A stretch of DNA of 28,661 bases from Erythrobacter sp. CCH5-A1 (GTDB lineage Bacteria; Pseudomonadota; Alphaproteobacteria; Sphingomonadales; Sphingomonadaceae). This document shows positions 8,002-16,615 of the stretch, one piece after another (within the stretch, counting starts at the first letter, position 1; every line of letters starts with the position of its first letter). A program made the translations under genes and the position numbers. Below the pieces are notes generated by a model. The model was not told the origin of the DNA. It saw nothing but the letters and a program-made list of their open reading frames with translations, and searched no databases. Location of the stretch: contig NZ_LSKQ01000115.1 in NCBI RefSeq assembly GCF_001557115.1, forward strand, positions 1 through 28,661. The letters run 5' to 3'.

Positions 8002-10740
8002 GTGACCCTCCCCGATCCGCTCCCCCTTCCGGCACTCCACGCCAGCCACGGCGGCCACTGGCTGCGCAGCGGCAGCGGCGGGACGCAGGCCGTGTCCAAG
8101 GGCGATGCGATCATGGCCGCCGCCGATACCCCGGTGCTGCTGCTCAACGCGCCGCTGGTGGCGAGCCGGCTGGGCTATCCCGACCTTTCGGGATTGGACT
8201 TGCTCGAGGCCTTCGCCTTCATCCACCCGGCGCGCTTCTGCGTGCCGACCCCTCGCGGCCTCGCCGAGGCGCTGGGCCTGCCCGTGCCCGAGGATGACGC
8301 AGCAGTGCCCGAACTGCTCCAGCGCGCGGCCGGCGCCTTGGTGGCGGCGTGCCAGGACCCCGAGTGGTTCGAGCGCGAAGGCGCGTGGAGCGCGGTGCAA
8401 TCCTTGGAGCGCCTGCGCTGGCCGTGGGCGCAGGTCTTGCGGCCCCACATCGCCAAGCCCGAGCGCGCCGAGCGCTGGCTCTTCGCCAAGCTCCCCGAAT
8501 GGGAGGAGACCGGCGAGCGCCCCGCCCCGCGGCAGGTCGAACTCTCGGCAGAGGCGGTGCAGGCGCAGCTCGCCCGCCTCACCGGAGAAGGTGCCGAACA
8601 GCGCGAGGGCCAGCGCGCCTATGCGGCTGACGTGTCGCGCATCTTCGCGCCCCGTTCCGCTCCCGGCAGGCCGCATCTGGCGCTGGCGCAGGCGGGGACG
8701 GGGATCGGCAAGACGCTTGGCTATCTCGCCCCCGCCTCGCTCTGGGCGGGGCTCAGTGGCGGCACCGTCTGGGTCTCGACCTTCACCAAGAACCTGCAAC
8801 GCCAGCTGCGCGCCGAAAGCCGCCGGGCGTGGCCGGTGAAGCGCCCCGACGGCACCCCGCCGGTGGTGGTGCGCAAGGGGCGGGAGAATTACCTCTGCCT
8901 GCTCAACCTCGAGGACGCGCTGCAAGGCGGCTTTGCGGGCCGCCCCGCGATCCTTGCGCAGCTGGTCGCGCGGTGGGGGGCCTATACCCGCGACGGCGAC
9001 ATGATCGGGGGCGATCTGCCGGGCTGGCTCGGGACGCTGTTCCGCAAGAGGGGCATCGCCGCCCTCACCGATCAGCGCGGCGAGTGCATCTATGCCGGCT
9101 GCCCGCACTACCGGAAGTGCTTCATCGAGAGGGCGGCGCGGGACTCGGCGCAGGCCGATCTGGTGATCGCCAACCATGCCCTCGTTATGGTCAACGCCGC
9201 CCGCGCCCGCGATCCGAACCAGCGCCCGACACGGCTGATCTTCGACGAGGGTCACCATGTCTTCGACGCCGCGGATTCGACCTTCGCTGCGACGCTCTCG
9301 GGTCAGGAGACGATCGAACTCAGGCGCTGGATCATCGGGCCGGAGAAGGAATCGCGCGGTCGCCGCCGCGGACTCTCGGCGCGGCTTGCGGACATCGCCA
9401 GCTATGACGATGCCGGGGCCGAGGCGATCACGGCCGCGTGCAAGGCGGGGCAGCTGCTCCCCTCGGACGGGTGGCTCCAACGCCTTGCCGAGAACAGCCC
9501 CTTCGGCCCCCTCGAAGCCCTGCTCGCCGCCGTTCGCACCGCCACCTATGCCCGCGACGAGAGCGGCGGGCAGGAAGCGGGCTACGGGATCGAGACCGAA
9601 GCGGCGGGGCTGCCGGGCGAGGTGATCGAGGCGGCGGGGCGCGCTGCGGAGGCCCTCGCCAGCATCCGCGTGCCGCTGATCCGGCTCGGCGGGCGGCTCG
9701 AGGCGATTCTTGCCGAACCGCCGGACTGGCTCGATGCGCAAGGCCGCGCGCGCATTGAAGGCGCGCGCTTTGCGCTTGCGTGGCGGATCGACCTGCTTGC
9801 GGCGTGGGAAGCCCTGCTCGACCGGCTGGGCGGGCCTGCCGACCCCGAGTTCGTCGACTGGCTCGCGGTCGACCGCTCCGACGCGCGCGAGTTCGACGTG
9901 GCGATTCACCGCCGCTGGCTCGATCCGATGAAGCCCTTTGCCCGCGTCGTGCTCGAACCCGCGCACGGCGTGCTGCTGACCAGCGCGACCCTGACCGACC
10001 GCACCGAGGACGACGACAGGTGGGCCTCCGCCATCGCCCGCTCGGGCGCGGCCCATGTCGAGGTCGCCCCGCTGCTTTCGGCGGCGGAGAGCCCTTTTGA
10101 CTACGCCGCCCGCGCGGAGGTGCTGATCGTCACCGACATCGCCAAGGGCGACCTCCCCGCCCTCGCCGGCGCTTACGCGCGGATCATCGAGGCATCGGGC
10201 GGCGGCGTGCTCGGGCTGTTCACCGCGATCCGGCGGCTGCGCGCGGTGCATGGCCGCATCGCCGACCGCCTCGCGCGCGCAGGGCTCCCGGTCTATGCCC
10301 AGCATGTCGACCCGATCGACACCGGCACCCTTGTCGACATCTTTCGCGATGACCCGCGCGCCAGCCTGATCGGCACCGATGCCCTGCGCGACGGGGTGGA
10401 CGTGCCCGGCCACTCCCTCAGGTGCGTGGTGATGGAACAGGTCCCCTGGCCGCGCCCGGACATCCTCCACAAGGCGCGCAGGCTCGCAGGCGGCGGCAGC
10501 GCCTATGACGACCGGATCATCCGCGCGCGGCTGGCGCAGGCCTTCGGTCGGCTGATCCGTTCGAAGGACGATGCCGGCCACTTCATCGTCCTCTCCCCCG
10601 CTTTCCCCTCGCGCCTGCTCAGCGCTTTTCCCAAAGGCACCCCCGTGCTGCGTGTCACGCTCGATGAGGCTTTACAACGCGTGCGCGCTGGTGTTCTGGA
10701 CGTGGTGAGCGAGCCAGCGGGAGAGACCTTTCAGCCATGA
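8002..10740 (+). CDS. DinG/XPD-like ATP-dependent DNA helicase with Fe-S cysteines
   Basis: A 912-residue superfamily 2 helicase of the Rad3/XPD/DinG type, which unwinds DNA 5'-3'. Walker A is AGTGIGKT (231-238). Four cysteines C299, C362, C367 and C373 (ECIYAGCPHYRKC) are placed like the 4Fe-4S ligands of XPD/DinG. Motif II is DEGH (415-418) in place of DEAH, and motif VI is QAFGRLIRS (Q846, R850, R853). Residues 1-200 precede the helicase core, have no motif I recognise, and include LPALHASHGGHW and TPVLLLNAPLVASRLGYPDLSGLDLLEAFAF-type sequence. The GTG start at 8002 is chosen because LPALHASHGG looks conserved; a later ATG at 8113 would remove it. No clear Shine-Dalgarno sequence is seen. 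Its stop overlaps the next gene's start (ATGA), implying translational coupling. Likely role: DNA repair or replication-conflict resolution. Confidence 0.9.
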   Translation: MTLPDPLPLPALHASHGGHWLRSGSGGTQAVSKGDAIMAAADTPVLLLNAPLVASRLGYPDLSGLDLLEAFAFIHPARFCVPTPRGLAEALGLPVPEDDAAVPELLQRAAGALVAACQDPEWFEREGAWSAVQSLERLRWPWAQVLRPHIAKPERAERWLFAKLPEWEETGERPAPRQVELSAEAVQAQLARLTGEGAEQREGQRAYAADVSRIFAPRSAPGRPHLALAQAGTGIGKTLGYLAPASLWAGLSGGTVWVSTFTKNLQRQLRAESRRAWPVKRPDGTPPVVVRKGRENYLCLLNLEDALQGGFAGRPAILAQLVARWGAYTRDGDMIGGDLPGWLGTLFRKRGIAALTDQRGECIYAGCPHYRKCFIERAARDSAQADLVIANHALVMVNAARARDPNQRPTRLIFDEGHHVFDAADSTFAATLSGQETIELRRWIIGPEKESRGRRRGLSARLADIASYDDAGAEAITAACKAGQLLPSDGWLQRLAENSPFGPLEALLAAVRTATYARDESGGQEAGYGIETEAAGLPGEVIEAAGRAAEALASIRVPLIRLGGRLEAILAEPPDWLDAQGRARIEGARFALAWRIDLLAAWEALLDRLGGPADPEFVDWLAVDRSDAREFDVAIHRRWLDPMKPFARVVLEPAHGVLLTSATLTDRTEDDDRWASAIARSGAAHVEVAPLLSAAESPFDYAARAEVLIVTDIAKGDLPALAGAYARIIEASGGGVLGLFTAIRRLRAVHGRIADRLARAGLPVYAQHVDPIDTGTLVDIFRDDPRASLIGTDALRDGVDVPGHSLRCVVMEQVPWPRPDILHKARRLAGGGSAYDDRIIRARLAQAFGRLIRSKDDAGHFIVLSPAFPSRLLSAFPKGTPVLRVTLDEALQRVRAGVLDVVSEPAGETFQP

Positions 10741-11276
10741 AGATTCTCGGCCTTCTGCGCCATGCCAAGTCCGACTGGGACGACACCAACCAGCGCGATT
10801 TCGACCGCGGGCTGAACGCGCGGGGGCGCAAGGGCGCGGCCCTGATCGGCAAGCATATCCGCGAACACGGGGTGAAGTGGGACCGGCTGATCGCCAGCCC
10901 CGCGGTGCGCGTGAAGCTGACGCTGGAGGGCGCCCTGCCGGAGATGCCGGTGATCTGGGACCAGCGCCTCTACCTCGCCAGCTTCGACACCATCGTCGAG
11001 ACGATCGAGGCCCACGCGGGCACGGGGGACGAGGAGGCCAAGGCGATCCTCATTTCCGGGCATAATCCGGGCCTGCAGGACGTGCTGCTCGAACTCGTCG
11101 CGCCGGGCAAGGAGAACGCCCTGTTCAAGGAGGCCGTGGTGAAATTCCCGACCGCCGCCTACGCCGTGCTCGAATGCGACATCCAGCACTGGAGTGAGCT
11201 CAAGCGCTACTGCGCCGAGCTGGTGCATTTCGCCCGGCCCCGCGATCTCGATCCGGAACTGGGGCCGGAAGCCTAG
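10737..11276 (+). CDS. SixA-like histidine phosphatase
   Basis: A 179-residue member of the histidine phosphatase (phosphoglycerate mutase-like) superfamily. The catalytic RHG-type motif is LLRHAKS with R8 and H9, the second conserved element is ASPAVR (53-58), and the second catalytic histidine is H109 in SGHNPGL. LLRHAKSDW and the short length match the SixA-like group, whose E. coli founder removes phosphate from phosphohistidine proteins; the substrate here is unknown. There is no signal peptide, so it is cytosolic. The ATG overlaps the helicase stop codon by four bases, so the two are probably co-translated. A GC-rich hairpin follows the stop. Confidence 0.92.
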   Translation: MKILGLLRHAKSDWDDTNQRDFDRGLNARGRKGAALIGKHIREHGVKWDRLIASPAVRVKLTLEGALPEMPVIWDQRLYLASFDTIVETIEAHAGTGDEEAKAILISGHNPGLQDVLLELVAPGKENALFKEAVVKFPTAAYAVLECDIQHWSELKRYCAELVHFARPRDLDPELGPEA

Positions 11277-11286
11277 GCCACTATTC

Positions 11287-11309
11287 CCCCCTCCCGCGAG
11301 GGGAGGGGG
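11287..11309. terminator. GC-rich hairpin between convergent genes
   Basis: A perfect 9-bp stem (CCCCCTCCC at 11287-11295, GGGAGGGGG at 11301-11309) with a GCGAG loop sits between the stop codons of the SixA-like gene and the permease-peptidase gene. It lacks a T-tract on either side, so it is a weak intrinsic terminator at best. It may instead be a dispersed intergenic repeat. Confidence 0.5.
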
Positions 11310-11319
11310 AGACGCCACC

Positions 11320-14300
11320 TCAGTTCACCGCCACCACGTTATCGTCCGCATCGCGGTCGATGTAGAAGTTGTAGGGATCGACCCCGGCGAAGGCGGGCTT
11401 CTTTGCGGTGACGATCTCCACCACCTGGCTGCCGCCCTTCACCGGCTTGCGGCTCATCGCCAGCACCGCCTGCCTGTCAAAGGCACCCGTGCCCGGACGC
11501 GCGGTGAAGGCGCCGATTTCGATGCTCTCGGCGAGCCTGGCGGGGGTCTCCACGCCCTTGCCGTCGGCGTAGAACTTGCCCGCTTCCACGGTGATCCGCG
11601 TCACCCACTTGCCGTCGGCGCGCTTCGTGCTGGTCGCCGCCTTGGCCTTGAGGTCATAGATCGTGATTTTCTCGAACAGGTCGGTGATCAGCGCCTGATC
11701 CTCGGGCGTCTTGGCCTCCTTGCGCAGCTCGGCAATCAGATCGAGGCTGCGCGGATAGGGCGCGCCCTTGAAGCGGTACTTCGCCACCAGCCGCGACAGC
11801 GCGCGGTTGACCGCATCCTCACCGATCCGATGCTGGAGCAGGTACATGACCAGCGAACCCTTGCGGTAGTGGATGTGCTGCTGGTTTTCGACCCGGTACA
11901 GCGGCTGTTCGGGCAGGGGATCGCCCTTGCGCCCGCCCAGATAGCGGTCGAGCTCGAACTTCAGGAAGCGGCGGATCTTGTCCTCGCCATAGAGCTGCTT
12001 CATCACCATCAGCGCCGAATATTGTGCCAGCGTTTCCGACAGCAGCGTCTGGCCCTGCAGGTCCGCGCCGACGATCTGGTGCGCCCAGTACTGGTGCCCC
12101 AGCTCGTGCGCGGTGACGTAGGAGACGTAGTCGATCGTTTCCGGATCGCGCACGTCGGCGGCAAAGCCGATGCTCTCGGAATAGGGCATGGTGCCCGCAA
12201 AGGCCTGCGCGAAGCTCTGGTAGCCCGGAAACTCGATGATCCGGGCATAGCCGAACTGGTAGGGCCCGAAATTGCGCTGGTAGTAGCCGAGCGCAGTCTT
12301 CAGCGCCTTCTGCATCGCGGGCACGTTCCAGGCGTGCTTGGGGTCATAGTAGACGCTCAGCAGCACCGGCCCCTCCTGCTGCTCGGCCACGGCATAGCGC
12401 GCCGATTGCACCGAGAAGAAGTTGAGGATCGGCGCTGGCGACTGGAACACCGCGATGCGGCGGCCACCCTTGACCACGTCGGAAATCTTGTTGCCCGGCG
12501 CGATCGGGGTCTGGTCGGCGGCGGTCGACAGGGTGATCTTCGAATTGACCCAGTCGGCGCCGATATAGTTCCTCACCTGCGCGCGGGTGTCTTCGAGCTT
12601 GGCCATGCGCAGCTCGGCCGGCAGCCCCTGGCGGCGGCGCGCGGTGCGGTCCTGCAACAGCCCATTGCGGTCCATCCCGACAATCGGCGCGAAGGTGTAG
12701 TTGTTCACGAAGGTGCCGTTGTCGACGATGTCGGTTGCCGCCCCGCTGTTGGCAAAGCCGCGCCGCCAGATATTGCTCGCGAAATCGAGCCGCGTGGTGG
12801 CCCCCGGCGCGAGCGGCGTGGCAAAGCGGTAGATGCGATAGGAATGCCGCTCGTCGAAGCTGGCGAGCTTGGCGCCGGCGATGTCGAGACGGGTGAACGT
12901 CGCGTTCTCGTCACCCTGACGGATGTGCAGCTCGGTGATCGGCACCCCGCTGTCGTTGCGCAGCAGGTAGTGGCCGGTCGCCTTCAACCGCTTGGCGGCC
13001 GGATCGATGTCGATGGCGAATTCGACATCGGTCACCACGGGGCGCGGCAGGCTCGCATATTTGAGATATTTGCGCTCCAATTCGGCGGTGCGGGCCTCGG
13101 CCTCGTCCGAGGTCTCGAAGCGATTGAGCTCCTTGATGTTGTGGTGGATGACCAGCCCCGAGCCGACCATTCCGGCAATCGCGGCCAGCGCGATCCCGCC
13201 CGAGGCGAGGCTCGCGCGCCGGGCTACGCCCTTCAGGCGCGGCACCACGGCAACCACCGTGCCGCGCGGCCAGGCCCAGTGCGCGAAGACCAGCATCACG
13301 ACGCCGAAGCAGGCCCAGTAGAACCGCGCGATCGCCGCGCCGACCCAGAAGCCCCCGGCACCGTTCATGTCGGAGAGCGGCTCGGACGGGGTGCCGCTGT
13401 AGCTGTAGAGGATGTTGGTGTAGCCGAGGTTCGACATGAAGATGCGCACCAGGAACCACACGAGGAACAGGCCCCAGCCGACATATTTGTTGGGGCTCAG
13501 CACCTGGAAGAACACCGCGAGGATCGCGATCATCAACAGGTCGATGCTCTGCGGGAGCACGTAGGCGGTGAGGTAGAGGCCGAGGTCGAGGCTGCCGCTG
13601 CCCTTGGCGAGCTGGTAGAGCACGCCGGTCAGCATCCCCGCAAGCGCCATCGCCAGCAGCACGGTGAAAATCGCGAGGATCTTGGGCACGAACATCGCCC
13701 AAGCAGGGACGGGGGTGGCGTCGATGATCTCGGCCATCTTCACGTCGCGCTCGCGCCACACCAGCTCGCCGCCGTAGAACACCGCGATGATGATGCTGAA
13801 CAGCGTCATCGAGCCGACCACCGTGCCGATGATATTGGCGGTGAGCGGGTAGGAGGGGGTGCCGTAGAGCGTCTCGGACAGCGCGAGATTGACCATCGTG
13901 AAGCCGATGGCGAGCGGCAGCAGCACGAGGAAGCCAGGGCTGCGCGTGACCATCCGCACTTCGGCCTTGAGCCGCGCCCAGAAGGTGGCGAAGGCATGGC
14001 CGGTGCCGAAGGAGCGGGCGGCTGCCAGCGGATTATAGGCTTCGCGCTGGGGAACAGGGTCCTGACCCGGGATCGCGGCAGGCTTGATCAAGGGCACCTG
14101 CGGGCCGACCGGTGCGGCGTCGGCAATGGCCGCCTGCTTTGCCAGCCGCCGCAGCCGCCAGCGCGAGGGCGCGCGCTCGGTCATGCTGAAGCGAAGCCAC
14201 GCCACGCCGAAGAACAGCGCCGAGAGCGCCAGCACGAAGACGCGGTTGAACAGCAGGTTGCCCTCAAGCGGAATCGCCTTGCTGTTCATGTCGGCGGCGG

Positions 14301-14973
14301 TCCAATATCGCGAGACCTCGGAGATCGCGCCGGTGCCGAGCGGCTCGTAGCGCGCGACCGGGTCCTGAAAACTCGGATCATTGCCGAGCAGCAGCGGCAC
14401 GGTGAGATAGCCCATCACCAGCACCACGACGCCGATATAGCTCGCCAGCATCGAACGGGTGAAGGTCGCGAGCGCGAACAGGAGCGCGGAGGACAGGATG
14501 AGGTTGGGAATGGCGATGACGAGGAAGGGCCAGGCGTAGGTCGCAAAGGTGTTGGGGCCGACCGTCTCGGGATCGACCCATGGCATCGCCGCGCCCAGCG
14601 CAATCCCGGCCGGAACCGCAATGTAGCCGAGGATCGCGATGGCCAGCCCGCCGAGGAAGCGCCCGCCGAGGAAGCTGGTGCGCCCCACCGGGGTCGCGCG
14701 GATCATTGGGCCGAAGCCGGTCACATCGTCGCGCACCACGGCGTTGGCGACGAAGGCGGTGATGACGAAGAGGTAGAAGGTCGTGAACACCGCGGTCGCG
14801 AGCGTCACCGTGAAGGGCGAATTCTCGTTGACCACGCCGGGCGAGCCGAAGCTCACATTGTCGCTGGCCGAAAGGCCGAAGCCCAGAAGGAAGAAGATCG
14901 CGATCGAGACCCAGAACACCGGATTGCGCAGCTGGTAACGGATCTCGAACGCGGCGAGGCGTGCGGTGAGCAT
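11320..14973 (-). CDS. ABC-2 type permease fused to an M1-type metallopeptidase
   Basis: A 1217-residue fusion. Residues 1-270 and about 335-625 each hold roughly six hydrophobic helices, as in two ABC-2 permease halves (first helix in NPVFWVSIAIFFLLGFG, about 17-35). Residues about 640-1217 are a peptidase region with zinc-site motif HELGH (H956, E957, H960) and E980 in LLSETLAQY, followed by HYRKGSLVMYLL carrying a candidate catalytic Tyr. The HEXXH-to-Glu spacing is 19 residues, against 18 in classical M1 enzymes, and the usual GxMEN motif appears as GTMPYSE. The peptidase part should lie outside the membrane if the fold is normal, suggesting transport coupled to peptide cleavage; the substrate is unknown. 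AGGGAGG precedes the ATG, and the ATPase gene ends 15 bp upstream, so the two form an operon. Confidence 0.93.
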   Translation of the reverse strand: MLTARLAAFEIRYQLRNPVFWVSIAIFFLLGFGLSASDNVSFGSPGVVNENSPFTVTLATAVFTTFYLFVITAFVANAVVRDDVTGFGPMIRATPVGRTSFLGGRFLGGLAIAILGYIAVPAGIALGAAMPWVDPETVGPNTFATYAWPFLVIAIPNLILSSALLFALATFTRSMLASYIGVVVLVMGYLTVPLLLGNDPSFQDPVARYEPLGTGAISEVSRYWTAADMNSKAIPLEGNLLFNRVFVLALSALFFGVAWLRFSMTERAPSRWRLRRLAKQAAIADAAPVGPQVPLIKPAAIPGQDPVPQREAYNPLAAARSFGTGHAFATFWARLKAEVRMVTRSPGFLVLLPLAIGFTMVNLALSETLYGTPSYPLTANIIGTVVGSMTLFSIIIAVFYGGELVWRERDVKMAEIIDATPVPAWAMFVPKILAIFTVLLAMALAGMLTGVLYQLAKGSGSLDLGLYLTAYVLPQSIDLLMIAILAVFFQVLSPNKYVGWGLFLVWFLVRIFMSNLGYTNILYSYSGTPSEPLSDMNGAGGFWVGAAIARFYWACFGVVMLVFAHWAWPRGTVVAVVPRLKGVARRASLASGGIALAAIAGMVGSGLVIHHNIKELNRFETSDEAEARTAELERKYLKYASLPRPVVTDVEFAIDIDPAAKRLKATGHYLLRNDSGVPITELHIRQGDENATFTRLDIAGAKLASFDERHSYRIYRFATPLAPGATTRLDFASNIWRRGFANSGAATDIVDNGTFVNNYTFAPIVGMDRNGLLQDRTARRRQGLPAELRMAKLEDTRAQVRNYIGADWVNSKITLSTAADQTPIAPGNKISDVVKGGRRIAVFQSPAPILNFFSVQSARYAVAEQQEGPVLLSVYYDPKHAWNVPAMQKALKTALGYYQRNFGPYQFGYARIIEFPGYQSFAQAFAGTMPYSESIGFAADVRDPETIDYVSYVTAHELGHQYWAHQIVGADLQGQTLLSETLAQYSALMVMKQLYGEDKIRRFLKFELDRYLGGRKGDPLPEQPLYRVENQQHIHYRKGSLVMYLLQHRIGEDAVNRALSRLVAKYRFKGAPYPRSLDLIAELRKEAKTPEDQALITDLFEKITIYDLKAKAATSTKRADGKWVTRITVEAGKFYADGKGVETPARLAESIEIGAFTARPGTGAFDRQAVLAMSRKPVKGGSQVVEIVTAKKPAFAGVDPYNFYIDRDADDNVVAVN

Positions 14974-14988
14974 CTGTCCGGCCCTCCC

Positions 14989-15885
14989 TTACTTGGCGAG
15001 GACGGTAGCGACGGGCGCGCGGCGAGTTTCGGCGAGGGTCGCGAAATAGACATCCTCGAGCCCGCCGCTGACCGGGCCGAACCCTTCGGGCTGGCTGTCG
15101 GCAAGCACGTGGACGACGATGTCGCCGGCAAAGAAGCGGTGCGAGATGACCTCGTATTGCGCCTGCATCTCGGAAAGCTGGGTGTGGTGCACGGTCTTCT
15201 GCCACACGCGGCCCTTGGTCGAGGCGATCAGGTCGTGCGGCGCGCCTTCCAGACGCAGCTTGCCGCCTGCCAGCACCGCCATGCGCGGGCACAGGTCGGC
15301 GACGTCGTCGACGATGTGGGTCGAGAGGATCACCACCACGTTCTCGCCGATGCCCGCAAGGAGGTTGAGGAAGCGGTTGCGCTCTTCGGGGTCGAGCCCG
15401 GCGGTGGGTTCGTCGACGATGATCAACTCGGGCTGGCCGATCAGCGCCTGGGCGATACCGAAGCGCTGGCGCATCCCACCCGAAAAGCCCGCGATCGCCT
15501 TGCCGCGCACGTTCCACAGGTTGGTCTGGTTGAGCAGGTGCTCGACCATCGCCTTGCGCTCGCCCTTGCTGCTGACGCCCTTGAGCACCGCCATGTGATC
15601 GAGCATCGCCGCGGCCGAAATGCGCGGATAGACGCCGAAATCCTGCGGCAGGTAGCCGAGCGTGCGGCGCAGCCGGTCGGGCTCGGCCAGCACGTCGATA
15701 TCGCCGAAGCGGATGCTGCCCTGCGTTGGGGCCTGCAGCGTCGCGATGGTGCGCATCAGGGTCGACTTGCCCGCGCCGTTGGGGCCGAGCAGTCCGAACA
15801 TCCCCTTGGGGATCGAGAGCGTGACGTCGTCCAATGCCTTGGTGCCATTGGGATAGGTGTGGCTGACGCCGCTGAGTTCGAGCAT
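14989..15885 (-). CDS. ABC transporter ATP-binding protein, partner of the permease-peptidase fusion
   Basis: The 298-residue product is a single ABC ATPase. It has LLGPNGAGKST (Walker A) near residue 35, a Q-loop in GYLPQDFGVYP, signature FSGGM, Walker B LIIVDEPTAGLD and the H-loop STHIVDD. The variant signature GFSGGMRQR and the C-terminal region after EGAPHDLIAST are typical of ATPases paired with ABC-2 exporters. Its partner is evidently the fusion protein encoded 15 bp downstream. The frame is open up to 16101, but the ATG at 15885 starts the usual MLELSGVSHTY N-terminus and has AGGGG about ten bases upstream. The 146 bp before it separate it from soxR on the same strand; I see no terminator there, so readthrough from soxR is possible. 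Confidence 0.95.
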   Translation of the reverse strand: MLELSGVSHTYPNGTKALDDVTLSIPKGMFGLLGPNGAGKSTLMRTIATLQAPTQGSIRFGDIDVLAEPDRLRRTLGYLPQDFGVYPRISAAAMLDHMAVLKGVSSKGERKAMVEHLLNQTNLWNVRGKAIAGFSGGMRQRFGIAQALIGQPELIIVDEPTAGLDPEERNRFLNLLAGIGENVVVILSTHIVDDVADLCPRMAVLAGGKLRLEGAPHDLIASTKGRVWQKTVHHTQLSEMQAQYEVISHRFFAGDIVVHVLADSQPEGFGPVSGGLEDVYFATLAETRRAPVATVLAK

Positions 15886-16031
15886 GATTGGCAGACCCCT
15901 GTAGTTCAATCCTTTGCACACTAGCCGAAGCGGGCCAGCGATAAAGCCGCGTTGGTGGAGGCCAGCGGACGATTGATCGAGGGCAATGCCGTTCGTCGAT
16001 GCAGGTGAACGGTTTGGCGCAAGGGTGGGCG

Positions 16032-16493
16032 TCAGGCAAGCAGCTTGCGCGCGCCCGGGCCCTCTTCCGCCAGCTTGTCCTGCGGGTTCCATATCGCGCA
16101 ATGTTCAAGGCTGAGGCACCCGCAGCCGATGCAGCCGTCGAGCCGGTGCCGGGTGCGGGTGAGTTCGGCGATCCGCTCGTCGAGCCGGGCGCGGATCGCG
16201 GTGCTGATCGCCTCCCAGTCCTTCACCGTCGGCGTCCGCCCGCTGGGGAGCGTGGCGAGCGCGGCCTCGATCTCGGTCAGCGAGAGGCCGAGCTTCTGGG
16301 CGATGAGGATGAAGGCAAGGCGGCGGATGTCCGAACGCAGGAACCGCCGCTGCCCGCCATTGGTGCGCACTGGCTCGATCAGGCGATGGTCCTCGTAGAA
16401 CCGGATCGCCGAGACGCTGAGCCCCGTGCGGCGCGCGACTTCGCCGATGGTGAGCAGGTCGGAAGCGAGCAGGCGGCGCAGGGCGGCAGGCAT
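16032..16493 (-). CDS. soxR: Redox-sensing transcriptional activator SoxR (MerR family)
   Basis: A 153-residue MerR-family regulator. The winged-helix DNA-binding region is LLTIGEVARRTGLSVSAIRFYED (13-35), followed by a dimerisation helix. The C-terminal cluster C121-x2-C124-x-C126-x5-C132 is the [2Fe-2S]-binding pattern that defines SoxR. SoxR is activated when redox-cycling compounds oxidise the cluster and then switches on promoters with long 19-bp spacers. The reading frame extends to 16595, but the ATG at 16493 gives the normal SoxR N-terminus, and the extension would cover the operator. It diverges from a VOC-family gene, with a near-consensus SoxR box between them. No soxS is present, as expected outside the enterics, so the direct target is probably the neighbour. 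Confidence 0.96.
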   Translation of the reverse strand: MPAALRRLLASDLLTIGEVARRTGLSVSAIRFYEDHRLIEPVRTNGGQRRFLRSDIRRLAFILIAQKLGLSLTEIEAALATLPSGRTPTVKDWEAISTAIRARLDERIAELTRTRHRLDGCIGCGCLSLEHCAIWNPQDKLAEEGPGARKLLA

Positions 16494-16519
16494 GGCGGTT
16501 GTGTCCGGAAATTCAAAGC

Positions 16520-16550
16520 TTGACCTCAAGTTAGGTTGAGGTTGCACAAG
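16520..16550 (+). promoter_or_regulatory. SoxR box and SoxR-type promoter of the VOC gene
   Basis: CCTCAAGTTAGGTTGAGG at 16524-16541 differs from the E. coli soxS SoxR box at only the two bases just right of centre, and the outer CCTCAA/TTGAGG arms are perfect. Toward the VOC gene it overlaps a -35 TTGACC (16520-16525). A 19-bp spacer then leads to a weak -10 CACAAG (16545-16550), the overlong spacing that SoxR is known to correct. It may also control soxR itself. Confidence 0.88.
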
Positions 16551-16615
16551 AGGCAAGCGAATCGTTCGCCGCGCCTGCCCTGCCGACGCGTCCACCTAAG
16601 GCCGAGGAGCCCGCC

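Noticed and set aside
7909..10581. An 890-codon open frame on the minus strand, antisense to the helicase.
   Set aside because: No domain is visible and its composition is typical of antisense frames in GC-rich genes; the plus strand carries all helicase motifs.
11194..15924. A 1576-codon open frame on the plus strand, antisense to the ABC operon.
   Set aside because: It is a by-product of high-GC codon bias: its translation is low-complexity (His/Arg/Glu/Gly-rich, no recognisable domain), while the opposite strand encodes clear ABC and peptidase motifs.
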